Assembly (NCBI GenBank): GCA_032718865.1
Contig: JALUTQ010000005.1
Coordinates: forward strand, 1,984,001-2,048,000
Source of the DNA: Tilletia caries
Lineage: Eukaryota; Basidiomycota; Exobasidiomycetes; Tilletiales; Tilletiaceae
Reading direction: 5' to 3'
DNA: 64,000 bases
The stretch's first letter is position 1, and every line of letters starts with the position of its first letter. This document shows positions 11,548-23,487 of this stretch, piece after piece. The translations under genes and the position numbers were made by a program. The notes beneath the pieces are model-generated. The model was not told the origin of the DNA. It ran no database searches and worked only from the letters and a program-made list of their open reading frames with translations.

Positions 11548-12234
11548 GGACTATTCTATTTACCGCGCCCCGGGCGCGGTGTCATATGAGAACCGCGCCC
11601 TCACCGAAAAGCGCGGTAAAATTCTGTGAACCGCACGTGAAACTCTAAATTTCTGTCAGACCCTCATCCAACCTTAAACTCTCTTGTTCAACTCGGGACC
11701 CAGCGCGCTTCCCGCAGTCAACCTAAAGGCACAATAGGCCATCCTCTGGTGTTTTCAAAAGGCGTCTGCCCAAGCAAGACCTCGTAGGTAGCCACCCAGC
11801 CACCAGGTCTGACATCTGACAGCTTTTCCCCTTATTGCTGCGGTGCTTGCCTCATAAGGCCTATGGCCTACATGTGGCATCTAATTTTAATTTTGAAATT
11901 TCAGGCCGTAAGACTGTAAAATGGAGTCTCAAGGGTCATCAACACTCATTGAACCGGCAATAGGTCACCATCGCCTTTGGTCGGGCATCACCTCGGCGAT
12001 GGCGAAGGGACAAGGAAGTAAGGTTGTGTCCATGACTCATCTGCGCCAAATCTGGCATCCAGAGGTCCAAGCGCGGCCGCGGGAGGTCTAAGTACGGCCC
12101 TGAGAGGTCCCAGCGCAAAGCTTGTGCACGTGATTATTTTGTGACACGAGGCGCGGTCTGCAGAAGTTTCCCTTTGTTACTCGCAGGCGCGTTCAAACCC
12201 AAAAACCGCGGGGGCGCGGTAAATAGAATAGTCC
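11548..12234. mobile_element. MITE-B, 687 bp, 9-bp TSD
   Basis: Inverted ends GGACTATTCTATTTACCGCG...CGCGGTAAATAGAATAGTCC are flanked by a perfect 9-bp duplication ATCCTCCTC (11539-11547, 12235-12243). No gene inside. The 9-bp TSD suggests mobilisation by a MULE transposase, but the ends differ from the MULE at 49,404. Confidence 0.9.
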
Positions 12235-12243
12235 ATCCTCCTC

Positions 12244-13900
12244 ACCCAAACGCCTGGCTGAGGCCGGAACGCACAGAGAAGTTGTTGCTGTCAGCTGTTG
12301 CTGTTCGTTGATTGTGTCTTGACGGTGCCGAGCAGTTTTATGCTGATGAAGACTTGAGATTGTGACGTGATGATGACGGTGCAGAGACAACGCTTGTGCC
12401 ATTGCAGGGGTTGAGATCGGCAGAGCAGCTGCTGCGCTGTCTGCTTCAGGTCCGATGCCTGATGGTGCGCCTGGTGCAACGACGAGACCGGAGCGAGATC
12501 GTCCAGAGAGGGGTGTGGTTCCGGATGGTGGTGATGTGGAGGGTGCTGTAGTGTGGCTTCGGTTCTGCGCGTCGAGCCGAGACTCCTAGTAGCGGCAACC
12601 ATTCATGGAGGTGGTTCGGGCTCCGAATGAGCTCGATTGAGTACGAACTCGTCGCAACTGCCCACACACCCAACAGCACAAGACTCCAGAGTCCAAACAC
12701 TCTGGGGGGCTGTCTTCCTTCAGCGGGCACCAGCCGCGCTGCCTCTCCTGTCCCTCACTATGTCCACCGACCACCAAACCGAAACCAATCCTATCCTCTA
12801 CCCATAGCCATTCTATACCCGCAGTGGACGCCGCTGTGGCGAGCGCCACATGCTGGAAAGGGGGCCATACTGGGGGAGAGGTGCTCGTCGCTCGAGTTGT
12901 GACTCGTAGCGCTCGCAGAGGAGAAAGTTAAGGCAAGATGGTCAGCGTACATCCTACTGAACAGTGGTGCGTTGCAGATACGCACCGGTAGGAGATGTCT
13001 CCATCCTGCCAAGCGGGTACAAGCCGAAGCTTGCAGGCAGGGTGTGGGGACAGAGTTCCGGTCATCAACCGGACACGGTATGACTATTGAACCAGCTACG
13101 CCGCTCGCGTGTTGTTCGCCATCCCGGCACGGCGCGAAGCTGAGAGTGGTGGTGGTGGCTGTCATGGGAGAAGATGCTGCGCCTCTGGAAATCGATCCAT
13201 TGTGTTGGGCCGCAGATTGTGATCGTCCCGCAGATGAACTTTGTCTGCTCATTGGCTCCGCCAAGTAGGCTTCGCCAAGTAGGCTTCGCCAAGTAGGCTT
13301 CGCCAGACACCACATATCCAAACCACTTCGCTGTCATCGCCCGAAACCTCGCCGTCCAAAGAGAAGCACCGCTAACGGGAGGAGGAGGCGACGAGCGAGA
13401 ATCGTCTGGATGACGAGGGACGAGGATTCGTTCTGTTCGAGGAAAAGGGTTTGCCAAAAAGAAGAAACGTCTGAGAGAACGGCAAAGTAATGAAGTAGGG
13501 ACGTCAGTGCCAGTTGTGGACCCATCGGAAGCACACATCAGAGTCTTAAAGCACATGGGTCGGTCTGGTGCCCGGTACAAGTGTGTTTTCGGTTACTAGA
13601 GGCTTGCCGCTTGGACATGAGAGAAGAGGGGATGGAGAACGCAATCATCAGTCATAGGCGGGTCACCTGCGTCTTTGCTGACTAGGGGGTGTGAGGAATG
13701 TCCTGCGGGTACCATAATCTAACCTGCCGCAGATGCGGTGGTAGTTAAGCATAGCCTCGGCGTGGTGGTCGACGGGCTGAAAGGTGCGAATGGTTTTATT
13801 GAGCTGATGACGATCTGCGCCAACCTTTAGCCTGTGGTGCACGTCGATCAGGGTTCGACAATCGGATAAATTATGATTATTGTCAGCCTCGTCCCAATTT
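12244..13900. other. Non-coding interior of the 11-kb element, with a 14-bp tandem repeat
   Basis: I find no frame with convincing coding character here. At 13254-13305 the unit GGCTTCGCCAAGTA is repeated about four times, the last copy partial. The remainder is mixed sequence with scattered short repeats. Confidence 0.5.
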
Positions 13901-13927
13901 GAAAGTCAGAGGACTTAGATGGTTAAC

Positions 13928-14954
13928 TTACGAGAGAGACTTGGTGTATGCTGCCCTTCGGCTGACAGATGGGCCGACTTCGTTGTCTGGAACCACAAAC
14001 CCCTCCAGGTGCTGTTTCTGAGGCCGCCTGAGTCGAGGCTTGATGCGCACCTCGGATCCGTCGGGCGCTTCAACCGCTGCTTCCGCCTCCACAAATTTGT
14101 TGGCAAGAAGCCGGGCCTGTTTCACCTCCTCTCGCTGCGCCGCCCGAAGCGCCTTTTTGCTGGGCTTCGATCCGTTTGCTACGTAGCTCGTTGAGTGCCG
14201 TATGTCGTCGGTCGTTGGGTTGTCCGCGCCGATTGCGGAGCCGTAACATCTTGCGCTTTGGGCCACATGGTCGCCGATCCAAGCGTGATTCAGGCTGAAC
14301 CCCCCGTGTGTGCTGCTTCCGTGACCGTTCCGGTTGACTGGGCTGCCGTTTCCGCTGCTGCCGCCGCCGCTGCCGTCGCTGCTGCTGCTGCTTTCTTTGC
14401 CGTCGCCGCTTGCTCACGCAGACGCTGCCGTCTTTCTTTCCGCATTGTTTCAACTTGGGCGCAGGTTTGGACTGATGTTCATCTATCACATCGGACATCC
14501 AATCCATATACATATATTCCGGCGTAGGTTCCGCTGCCCGATCAGCCCCCGGCGCCCATCGCACTGAGAAGTGAGAACAGTCCATAGGGCACGGGCTCCC
14601 GCATTTCGGTGACCGGAACATATGAGGCTTGATACATACACTGGTCCGCCGTCCGACGGATTGATGAGGGGGACTTACGCGGTTGCGCGGTTACGCCCGC
14701 GTCGCACCTCCTGAGTTCTGATTTTACATACTCTGTTTCAATAATGAATTAGACTACTGTGAACTGTAGTCTTCCCCGGTCAGCCCTACCAGCTGTTGCG
14801 ATGCCATTTGGGCTTTGGCAAGCGCCAGCGACTGCACGGCTGGTACGCTGGTTACAGGCACCAAAACAGGGGTTATCGTCTGAAGCTGGCCAATGCGAAA
14901 TAACAAATGAGGCATGGGAGCATGGGTGAAGCCCGAACGACGACCGCTTGTCAC
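13928..14954 (-). CDS. Possible basic accessory protein of the 11-kb element
   Basis: On the minus strand three open segments have plausible coding content: 14954-14754 (GQLQTITPVLVPVTSVPAVQ), 14621 onward (acidic and tyrosine patch EYMYMDWMSDVIDEHQ, then a very basic Gln/Arg/Lys stretch) and 14266-13928 (LRAAQREEVKQARLLANKFV, then EVRIKPRLRRPQKQHLEGF). They probably are exons of one gene transcribed toward 13,900, but I could not fix every junction. The basic, Gln-rich composition would suit a nucleic-acid-binding protein. No family recognised. Confidence 0.35.
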
Positions 14955-14959
14955 CTCAC

Positions 14960-16300
14960 TGGTGTGGTGACTCAGTAAGTCTCAGTGTGTTAACTTTCAG
15001 CCGGCAGCCCCGCGTAAAGATCTCATTATTCGCATCTTCTCGTTTGACCGCCGACGTGACAGCCGACGTGAGGCCGCGCCCCGCGCCGGCCGGCCGTGTG
15101 GCGTGATTAACAATTCGCATATTCAAGTTTAAGGAACCATGGTTTTCATTTTCTAAGCTAAGGCGCCCGAATGGCCAGGCCAAGCCACACTTCTTCGAAG
15201 GCTGACGCCAACTGGCCGTGCGGCGTGCCTCCTTCCGGTAGAAGTGTATCACTGTGCTCATCTGTGCGGATTGACGCCTGTCGGTGTGCAATAATGTATA
15301 ATGGTGGCTGCCAGCTACCCGCTTCTGTCTCTAAATTAATTGTCTCATCTATATTGCAAAGCACTCTAGTTTATTGCGCCTCAGTTCCTGAAACGCTACA
15401 TATGGAGACCGATCACCGAGGTCCGAGACTCGAGAGAGTGCAAGACCGCATTCTAATGAGGTGAAGCAACCAGCTCAACCTTCTGCCTTCGACAGTGACC
15501 GATGATCAGCGACTACTGAGTTAATATAGTCATCCTCGAGGCCCGACCTCCGAGAGTCCGAGCCCGATAATCGACCGAACAGAAATCAGGGTCCAGCCGA
15601 ACATTCTTTTTTAATGTAACTCAATAACATTCTTCCGCTCGTCGTCGCCTCGCTACATCCGTTCCGGCTTTCCGGGTCTCTTGCCTTTTTTTCATGTACC
15701 TTATTCAAGGAATGCATCACGCAGGTCGCAGACGAAGAACAAGGTCGTATATGTGGCACTTTTCCTTCTTCCAGCCCGTTCTCTGAAGCACCCCCCTCCC
15801 CCTCTAGTTTCCTCTCTTCTACCATCTCCTCTGAGCTCTGCCCTTTCACCTCTTACCTTCCTCTACCTCCGACGCCTTCTGCCACACTCACACTACCGGC
15901 CATACTCGCCTCTCCTCTCCATCGGCTCTCTGCGCGTATCTTCTCCTCTCCTCTCCTCCTACCTCGCCGCTTCGGCTCGTCAACGTCGCGGCACTCCTCG
16001 TCGCCGCTAGTCTTGAGCTGTGTGGACCATCTAGCGCATTGTCCGTCTGGCGCTCTTTGGGCTCAGGCCTGTGATACTCGCTTCTTTTGGTCCCCTCTCG
16101 AGCAGTGCGGTGGCACCTGTGCAACGACGTCGGCGAGTTCGGTGCGACAAGACTCGAGGACGATCGGACTGCGCGAACTACATTGCTGTAAGTTACTTCC
16201 ACACCCCAATGCTCTCGCTGCGGTCTTGGCCCCTTGCTGACATGCGCTACTCTCTTCCTTGTCTCGTATCTTCGTAGTATTTTGGTACGATCAGGCGCTT
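14960..16300. other. Interval without a supported gene in the 11-kb element
   Basis: Mixed-composition sequence; short frames on both strands look like shadows. A pyrimidine-rich block at about 15,780-15,960 may be the upstream region of the plus-strand gene starting at 16307. Confidence 0.45.
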
Positions 16301-16306
16301 GTTATC

Positions 16307-18302
16307 ATGGATACGCGCAGCACACAGCCTGCGTCCAGCGCGGCTGGTGATTCGACAGGGCAGCACAGCAACAACGTGAGTTCATTCCATCCATTCTTAC
16401 CGTCGCAGACGTCCACGTTGATCGTATGACTGACATCTGTATTCTTTTGGATAGGATATCAACGCCACGCTCGCGGCAATTCTCAAGCAGGTTAACCACG
16501 TTGGTACCAACGTGGATGATGTCTCCGGCAAGCTCGGCAAGGTCACCGAGCGACTTCAGTTGCTGGAAGCCCACTCAGGTCTCTATGGCCAGTCCACAGC
16601 TCCTCGGCCCTCTGACAACGGCAGTACTTCTAGTGAGTAGCTCCTGCTTCGGTCCAGAAGAGCCTGACATAACCAGTTACTGATTCACTTTGCTCTTCCT
16701 CAGCTCCAGTCCAGTCACAGCCAGTCCGTGGATCGGTGTTTGCGGGACCGGGACCTTCGACGTCCTACGCCTCAGGTCTGCCGCAACATTCTTTCCCGGC
16801 CGCAGCGCCTACGACGAGCGCCGGCATCCCCGATATGCGCTTCCAGTCCACGTCCTCGGGAGGCACTGCGGACGACATCGAATTCCAAATGCTCCGAATG
16901 AGCTCGCCAGCCACGTCGACCTCGCAGCCGTCTCAGCACTCTCAAGGTCCAGGCCACTTCGCAAGCAGAGGGTTTCCTTCTGTCCGGCACCCGTCTCACG
17001 GGCAGCTTCGACCTTCACCGGCAACAGCAACCAGCTTAGCGGCAAGACACGTGACAAGGCACGGCAAGCTGATGGCAATCTCAAGGGGCACCGGCGCAGG
17101 TTCGAAGTCGGAACAAGGATCCTCGGGTCGAACAGCACCAGTTCAACCGATTGTCTTCAAGAAACGCAAGGGCGACCAGAGCAGCTCGGGTATCGTCCTC
17201 CTCAAGGACCGTCGGCTTCTTGACGAGAACCTGCGCATGGGCAAAGCCGGAAAGCAATTCGAAACCCTGGTCGACAAGCATCGGCTTCGGATCTGGCCGG
17301 TCATTCCAAAGACTGCGGACGCTAAGGAAGTCTTCAGCATCATCGTGTCAGAGTTCGAAGCTCACGGACATCGACTGTGCACGGAAGGTCAATGCGGATA
17401 CGAGTGAGTACTAACAACCTCACTTCTCTCGCTACATGCTTGAGCTCGCATTAACTTACGCATACATCTCTTAACTTAGATTTGCGTGTCTCAGCACCTC
17501 CGACCTCAAGTTTCGCACGCTTGGGAGCGACGAGCAGCATGCCGTCGACTTCATCAACACTCAAAGCCTTCAGGCTAAGTTCACCGGCCGCGAATGCTTC
17601 ATCGTTGTCAAGAGCGACCTCAAGGCAGAAATCTACGACAATCTTCTGTCGAAGATCTCCAAGCGCCACCGCCACGAGGACGAGTACGACTCCAACATCA
17701 GTGCCATGAGCGGCGAAGATTCCGATAGTAGATCAGCGCAGGACAAGGAGTTTGACCAGTGTTACCGCTGTAGGAACACCTTTCCTACGTCCGTTCTGGC
17801 AGCTCATGAAGTGGGTTGTCGGCCGAAGAAGGTGAGTCTCATGTTACGTCTGGGATGTTGGATAGCTGAGCCAGCGAATGTTCCGATGAGCGTGGCTAAC
17901 ATGATAGCCTTCCTTTCCTTAACACAGAAACGGTGCGAATACAAGTACGTCAACCACATCGACGACAGCGACATTGAGCTCGTTATGCCAAAGACGGAAC
18001 AAGTAGAGGATGACCCCCTCGACGGGCCTTTCTTCGAGTCGGACGATGACCTTGACGGCAACGCAAACGACGGCGACCGTACCATCTCGAGCGACTACAC
18101 CAAGGGCGGCGGCGGCACTACCAGTTCCAAGAGCATTGCCCAGTCTGACGTCAAGATCATCGATAATTCAGTCAACGCTTCCGACGGCCCATCTTTGACA
18201 TCTCTTCAACCAGAAGATGCCAGAGACGATACCGCGCATCAACGACAGTCTCCTGACCACTCGCAACGCAAGGGTCGTTCCGTTCCGAGGCGTGCATGGT
18301 GA
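16307..18302 (+). CDS. Coiled-coil/zinc-ribbon partner protein of the integrase element
   Basis: Five exons join cleanly: 16307-16375, 16455-16632, 16704-17403, 17480-17831 and 17928-18302 (donors GTGAGT, acceptors TAG/CAG, phases consistent), giving about 556 residues. The N-terminal part has a heptad-like helix (INATLAAILKQVNHVGTNVD...LGKVTERLQLLE), then a Ser/Pro/Gly-rich linker. A conserved-looking alpha/beta segment follows (LLDENLRMGKAGKQFETLVD...). Then comes a short Cys pair unit (CYRCRNTFPTSVLAAHEVGC) that may bind zinc, and finally an acidic tail. The TGA is formed inside a donor-like TGGTGAGT, so a further 3' exon cannot be ruled out. It is convergent with the integrase gene 72 bp away, so the two are probably the working parts of one transposon. 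The family is unknown to me. Confidence 0.65.
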
Positions 18303-18373
18303 GTATCTGTATGAGTCTCAGCTTTTGGCTGGCGATGCTAGATGCTAACAAATCTGTCTTGTGTTTGTGTGAT

Positions 18374-20153
18374 CTACAACACCTCGTTGATGGCATCCAG
18401 CACATCCAAGTAGGCACGCAGGCCGAAGTCTTCGGGAGGCGGGAACGACGGAGAAGGCAGCAGCTGCGATAACCCGTGTCGAGTCTCCTCCAGATTCAGA
18501 ACCGGAGGAACGCGGCCTTCTATCCGGTCCACGTGGACGTGCGGGCCATCGTACTCATCCAAACCCCCCTCCCCAACAACATCATCGACGCCATAGTCTT
18601 CCGCACCACCCATCTCCACGCCCGCCGCCTCCAGATCCTGCCTCTCCTCACGATCCATCAGCCCGACATCGAATCCCCGACGTGCAGCATCCCAAGAACC
18701 TTTCCATCCCCACCAGACACCAGTACGATTCATAACCATATCAGTGAGTACCCCAAGCTGTGCTTCGACGTACAATTACGCGCATGGACTCACCCAAAGT
18801 GTACATCTGCTCTGGCGACAGGTTCCCCATTCCTTTAATTCGAACCTTGTGGTGGTTCCACATTCCAACAAAGTGGTCGAGCGCGCCATTCAACTGCGGC
18901 AAGAAGACGAAGTGGAGCGCCCACAAGTGGATATCCGACTCGATATCCAGCACACAGCAGTCCTCAAGATATTCGAACCAAGACTTGTACTTGGACACCG
19001 TCCACTTGCGGAGGTCCACCCAGAGACGCTCGATCCTTTGATTGTGAGTAGAGGTGCCTTGGATGAAAGAGCCCCGGTCGAGACCTGAACACAATCTGAT
19101 GAGCTTTCCTTTAACCATCGCAGAGAACTACCCGAATCTCGACACCACTCACCTCTTTTCGCCTCCATCAACCTCTTAACCACCAAGTTCTCTCCTCCAT
19201 GATCTCCTCTGACTCGACTCGGCCACCCTCGTTTTTCCACGGCCTGCAAGAACAGCTCCGACACTGTCTCCGCTCGGTTGTTGCCGGATGCTTGTAGAAA
19301 GGTAACTAGTCTACTCTTGCCATCGATGGCACCGTGAATGACAATCTTCCACCTTATCAGCTTGTGATGCCCGTATATGTGCCACAGGGAGTTGACGAAG
19401 GGCACATAGTATTCCCGACGCTTGAGATACTTGGTCCATCGAGAAGTAACCCCGATCGGGTCGAGGGCCTTGATCGCAATGCCAAGCCTGTTTAAGGCAC
19501 CCATCGTTCCTCGCTCGCCAACCGTGTCGCTGTGCATGCTGCGTAATTTTACAAGATGCTAAGATAGTAGATGAAGACAGTCGCGATTTGTGAGAATGAT
19601 GAGGATGTGACGTTCATAGTTCAAGGGAATAGGGGCACGGACTAACCTCGATCAGAGCTTGCTCGTCAATGGAAGTGTTCCACTTCTCGATGCCCATCTC
19701 TTTGCGACGGCGATATATCGTTCCAGGTGAGCAGTCCAACATGATGGCGATGTCGGCATCCCGGAAACCCAGCTCTACAAGCTCCAGCAAGAGCTCGCCG
19801 GGGATGCTGAGTTTCCACTGACCAGAGTCCGCCTTGACCCACTCTTGCACGCTAGACATGGAACTAGGATCTGAGGTTCCGGCAGACGTTTGTTGCTGTA
19901 AAGAGGACAGCTGCTGAGCCAAGTCTTGAAGTGGAACCCACAAGCTGTCAAAAATTAGAGGATGGAGACGAGGGGACAAGTAGCGAAGAGACGTGGACAG
20001 CTCCTCAATGGTCAACTCATAGATGAGAAGCATATCGCTGTTGACAGGAGAGGTGGTCTGAGAAAGGGAGTGGGAAATGGGAGAGGTAGCCCGCGAAATG
20101 TCTTCACGGAGAGCCGTAACCTCTTCGACGGTGAGGAGTGAAACCTCCGTCAT
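18374..20153 (-). CDS. DDE integrase-core transposase (rva_4-like)
   Basis: Minus-strand gene: exon 1 20153-19647, exon 2 19558-19153, exon 3 19084-18794, last exon ending at 18374. The first three junctions keep frame. The last intron must be very short (about 31 nt) or is wrongly placed. The N-terminal part has a helix-turn-helix (LVELGFRDADIAIMLDCSPG, then TIYRRRKEMGI). The catalytic core follows: LWHIYGHHKLIRWKIVIHG with IDGKSR (first Asp), NNRAETV, PSRVRGDHGGEN (second Asp), and GSFIQGTSTHNQRIERLWVD (Glu). This pattern matches the fungal and animal integrase-core family annotated as rva_4. All three acidic residues are present and no stop interrupts the core, so it may be active. It lies just inside the right end of the 11-kb element, as expected for its transposase. 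Confidence 0.8.
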
Positions 20154-20309
20154 GGCAGAAACCAGAATGCAGACTGTGGTGGACGGTGGGAAGGATGTAC
20201 ATACGATGAATTATAGAGCGCTGATGGTATTGGAAATATTAAAGCAGGGAAAAGGGAAAAGGGAAAAGGGAAAAGGGAAAAGCGAAGGTGGTGAAAACGG
20301 CGTTCCATA

Positions 20310-23300
20310 CGGAGGAGGATGCCGACACCGAAGTGGCATCGCCCTTGGATCTTTTCGAAGGCACCGTGGATCCGAGTCACGACCTCGCACGGGATGCCGC
20401 CACTACCCTGATCGACGGCCATTTCAAAGTCGGACTAGGTGCCGATGGCAAGCCTCCGCCAGCGATAGTCGATCTGCTTCGCGGTCATCGCGCGGCTTTT
20501 GCACTCGACGGTCGGCCGGGGCTCATCAAGGAGGAGGAGATGGAGATTCCCCTTCAGCCCGACGCCCCACTTCGCTCAGAACCCCCGCGTCGGGCCAGTC
20601 CGGAGAAGCGGGCGGCTATGGACTCCGCCATCGATCAGCTTCTGGCATGGGACGTGATTGAACCAAGTTCGAGCCCGGTGTCCTACCCTGTTCTCATGGT
20701 CCGCCAATACAACAAATGGCGATTCTGTGTGGACTACAGGCAGCTGAATGCGGTCACAGTGGCGGACAGATATCCACTTCCGACCACCGACGCCGTCTTC
20801 CATACCCTGATGGGAAAATCCTGCTTCAGTTCTTTGGATGCCATCAGAGGCTATCATCAGATGATGGTGAAGCCCGAGGACCGGTGGAAGACCGCATTTG
20901 TCTGCCACCGGGGCCTTTTCCAGTACAAGGCGGTGCCTTTTGGCCTCAGAAACGCCCCCTCTGAGTTTCAACGTCTTATGCACAAAATCCTTGGGGAGCT
21001 CCGGTGGAAGGAAGCGGTGGTTTATATTGATGACACGGTGGTTGCTACGGAGACATTGGAGGAGCAGGTTGCAGCTTTGGACATCCTTCTCACCCGGGCA
21101 ACCGCAGCCGGTCTCAAGTTTTCTCCGAGCAAATGCACCTTCGCCGTGCCATCCCTCGTCCTGTTGGGACGGAAGGTCTCGGGTGCGGGCGTCGCGGTGT
21201 GGGAAGATCGTGCTCGGGCAGTCGATGATTTGCCTCGTCCTCGCACGCTCCAGGACCTCTACCACGCCTTGGGCCTTTTCGGCTACTACCGAATTTTTAT
21301 TCGTGGTTATGCGGCGCTGACGGAGCCTTTGACCCGGTTGACGAAGGGGTGGTGGTATGAGAACGTAGGAGGTCGGACGCGACTGGTCAATGTGAAAGGG
21401 GAAGCGGTGTCAGCGGAGAAGACGACCCTTGAATGGAGCGACGAGCAAGAGGACAGCTTCCAACGCTTGAAAAGCAGCGTCACGAGCTCACCAGTTCTCG
21501 CCCACCCCGACCCGAGCCGCCCGTACGTAATGTATGTGGATGCCAGCAAGAAAGCATATGCAGCTGTTTTGCACCAGGTGTTCGTGGACGATCGTCCGAG
21601 TCCTCCCGTTTCCCTCACCTCTGCCGGCCTTAACACTTTGGGACTTAACGAGCTTCCCTCTGCTGTTGCCAAGGAGCGTTGGGCTTCGTGGGTGCGGTCC
21701 GATCCAGTGTTCCGTGCCGCATTCCATCGCGCTCAAGCGACCGACGATGCCGAGTGGACGGTTCGGGACGGGATTCTTATTCGCCGACCGGACGGCAAGA
21801 TTGCGCTTCCTTACGCTGCTCTGTCATTGGTACTTCGCGATTCGCACGACTGCCGCGGCCATCTCGGATTCACCAAGACCTTCCTGGCGGTCTCTCGACA
21901 CTTCTGGCGTCCTCGTCTACTTGACGCTGTACGGGCCTGGATCCGTCATTTTCCGTCGTGCTTGAAGACGAAGCTGGCGCCGAAGGTCGGGGAGATGGAC
22001 ATCTCGGCGGACGCGAGCCTGCCGTTTGAGGCGATCGCGACGGACCTCGTTCTCGGTCTACCTCGGACGCGCTCGGGGAATGACGCCGTTCTTGTTATCC
22101 AAGACGCGTTCAGTCGCATGGTGCTTCTGCATCCGTGCAGTTCGGCCATCGACAGTCCCGGGATCGCCTCGATCTTGAGCGACCGTGTTCTCCGTCTGGG
22201 CTGGAAGCCAAAGCGCCTGATCTCGGACTCCGAGGCGCGCATGACGGGCGACATGATGCAGGCCCTCGCTGCCTCTTTGGGGGCCGAGCTGACTCCGTCG
22301 TCCCCTCATCACCAGCAGGCCAACTCGGTGGAGCGTTTCGTCCAGACAGTGGAGGGCGTTCTTCAGGCCATGAGCCAAGGGGATCACGCGCACTGGGATC
22401 GGCGAATCGTTCCTGCCGTGGAGGTGGCGATGAATGCGATGCCGAGTGTGACGACTGGGGAGCGGCCTTTTGACTTGGTGTTTGTGTCTCACCCCGACGT
22501 TCCTCACGCGACGTTCGACCTTCGGGAATCGGGACAGCGACGGCGTCGCATCTTTCGCCGAGCGTCTCGCGGCGGCCAACGCCCGTCTTGACGAGGCTCG
22601 ACAGGTGATTGAGCGCGAACGTCAACGACAGAAGTCCCGCTACGATCGCCGACATGCGCCCTTACCGTCTCTTCAAGTGGACGACGAGGTCTATGTCCGT
22701 CTCCGTGATCTCCCGTTGCCCGGTGCCCCGACGGGGAAGTTCGCTCCCGGAAAGGCAGGACCGTACCGTGTCCGAAAGGTGCTCTCTCCTCATCGCGTCC
22801 TTCTTGACATTCCCGACACGGCGGTATCCGACTCCGAGTTCAATGTCGAGCAGCTTGACGTCGCACCGGTTGACGCCGACCCGTTCGTTGGACAGCGCGT
22901 CGCCTCTCGCTCCACTGTCGGTCCCTCCGCAGTCGCGTCGGCGGATCGTTCGGGTGTCGCGGTGGACTTGCTCGGGGAGGAGGACCCTGCTGTGCGGTCG
23001 GAGCGTGTTCGTCGGCCTCCGCGTGCTTTGGATGGCTTTCACGTCGGTGTCCAGTCGGTCGATCCGATGCTGCTGCGGGGACCGCACTACAGTCCACGTC
23101 GCGTGGAGGTAGGAGGAGAGTCAGTGCTGCTCTACGAACGACCAGTCGCGTTCTTGAGCCGACTCACCACGATCTCGGAGAAACGCCTCGTCGCCCCCGA
23201 GCTGGAACTGTCGTGCCTCGCGTGGGCGTTTGCCAAGTGGTGCCATTTGCTGGAAGGGGCGGAGATCACCGTTGTGACCGATCACCAGCCCCTTGGCCCC

Positions 23301-23456
23301 ATGTTGACTGCGTCGGCCGATCAGGTGTATGGTCCGGTCATCAGCCGCTGCCGGGCGCTTCTGCTTCCCCATCTGCACAACCTCAGATTTGTCCACCGAT
23401 CTGGCAAGTCGCACACCAACGCCGACAGCCTCTCCCGCCTGGTTCCCGAGGAGTGA
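20310..23456 (+). pseudogene. pol: reverse transcriptase, split RNase H, integrase
   Basis: Continues the protease frame. The reverse transcriptase shows WRFCVDYRQLNAVT, FSSLDAIRGYHQM, a PFGLRNAPSEFQ box and the YIDD catalytic box (about 21,027). RNase H begins normally (YVMYVDASKKAYAAVLHQVF, about 21,520-21,585) but stops after VDDRPSPP. The integrase follows: an HHCC region (HDCRGHLGF...RHFPSCLK, where one Cys appears replaced by Phe) and DDE residues in ATDLVLGLP, LISDSEARMTGD and HHQQANSVERFVQ. A one-base frameshift near 22,540 passes to the second frame (to 23,456), with a GPY/F-type module (GPYRVRKVLSPHRVLLDI). The missing RNase H half comes last (AFLSRLTTISEKR...VVTDHQPLGP...TNADSLSRL). 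Confidence 0.88.
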
Positions 23457-23476
23457 TCCGGGTCGATCACTTTCTT

Positions 23477-23487
23477 AAGGGGGGGCA
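23477..23487 (+). promoter_or_regulatory. Polypurine tract
   Basis: AAGGGGGGGCA lies directly before the 3' LTR (TGTGCTAG at 23488), the usual site of plus-strand priming. Confidence 0.75.

Larger units (their letters stand above)
9214..20309 (-). mobile_element. 11.1-kb integrase-core DNA element
   Basis: Ends are inverted repeats of about 45 bp: ATGGAACGCCGTTTTCACCA at 9214 and its complement ending at 20308. They grade into CCCTTTT-type runs, (AAAAGGG)n on the right. CGG occurs on both sides (9211-9213 and 20310-20312), and removing the element plus one CGG restores the retrotransposon frame (AWS-EEDAD), which supports a 3-bp TSD. The element holds a plus-strand gene (16,307-18,302) convergent with a minus-strand DDE-integrase gene (18,374-20,153), a weaker coding region (13,928-14,954) and two smaller inserted elements. 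9,260-10,775 shows no gene I can support. The integrase gene looks intact, so this could be an autonomous copy. I cannot assign a named superfamily. Confidence 0.8.

Noticed and set aside
13065..13580. 171-codon minus-strand frame with YLAKPTWRSLLG repeats
   Set aside because: The repeat is the translation of the 14-bp GGCTTCGCCAAGTA tandem repeat; no other coding support.
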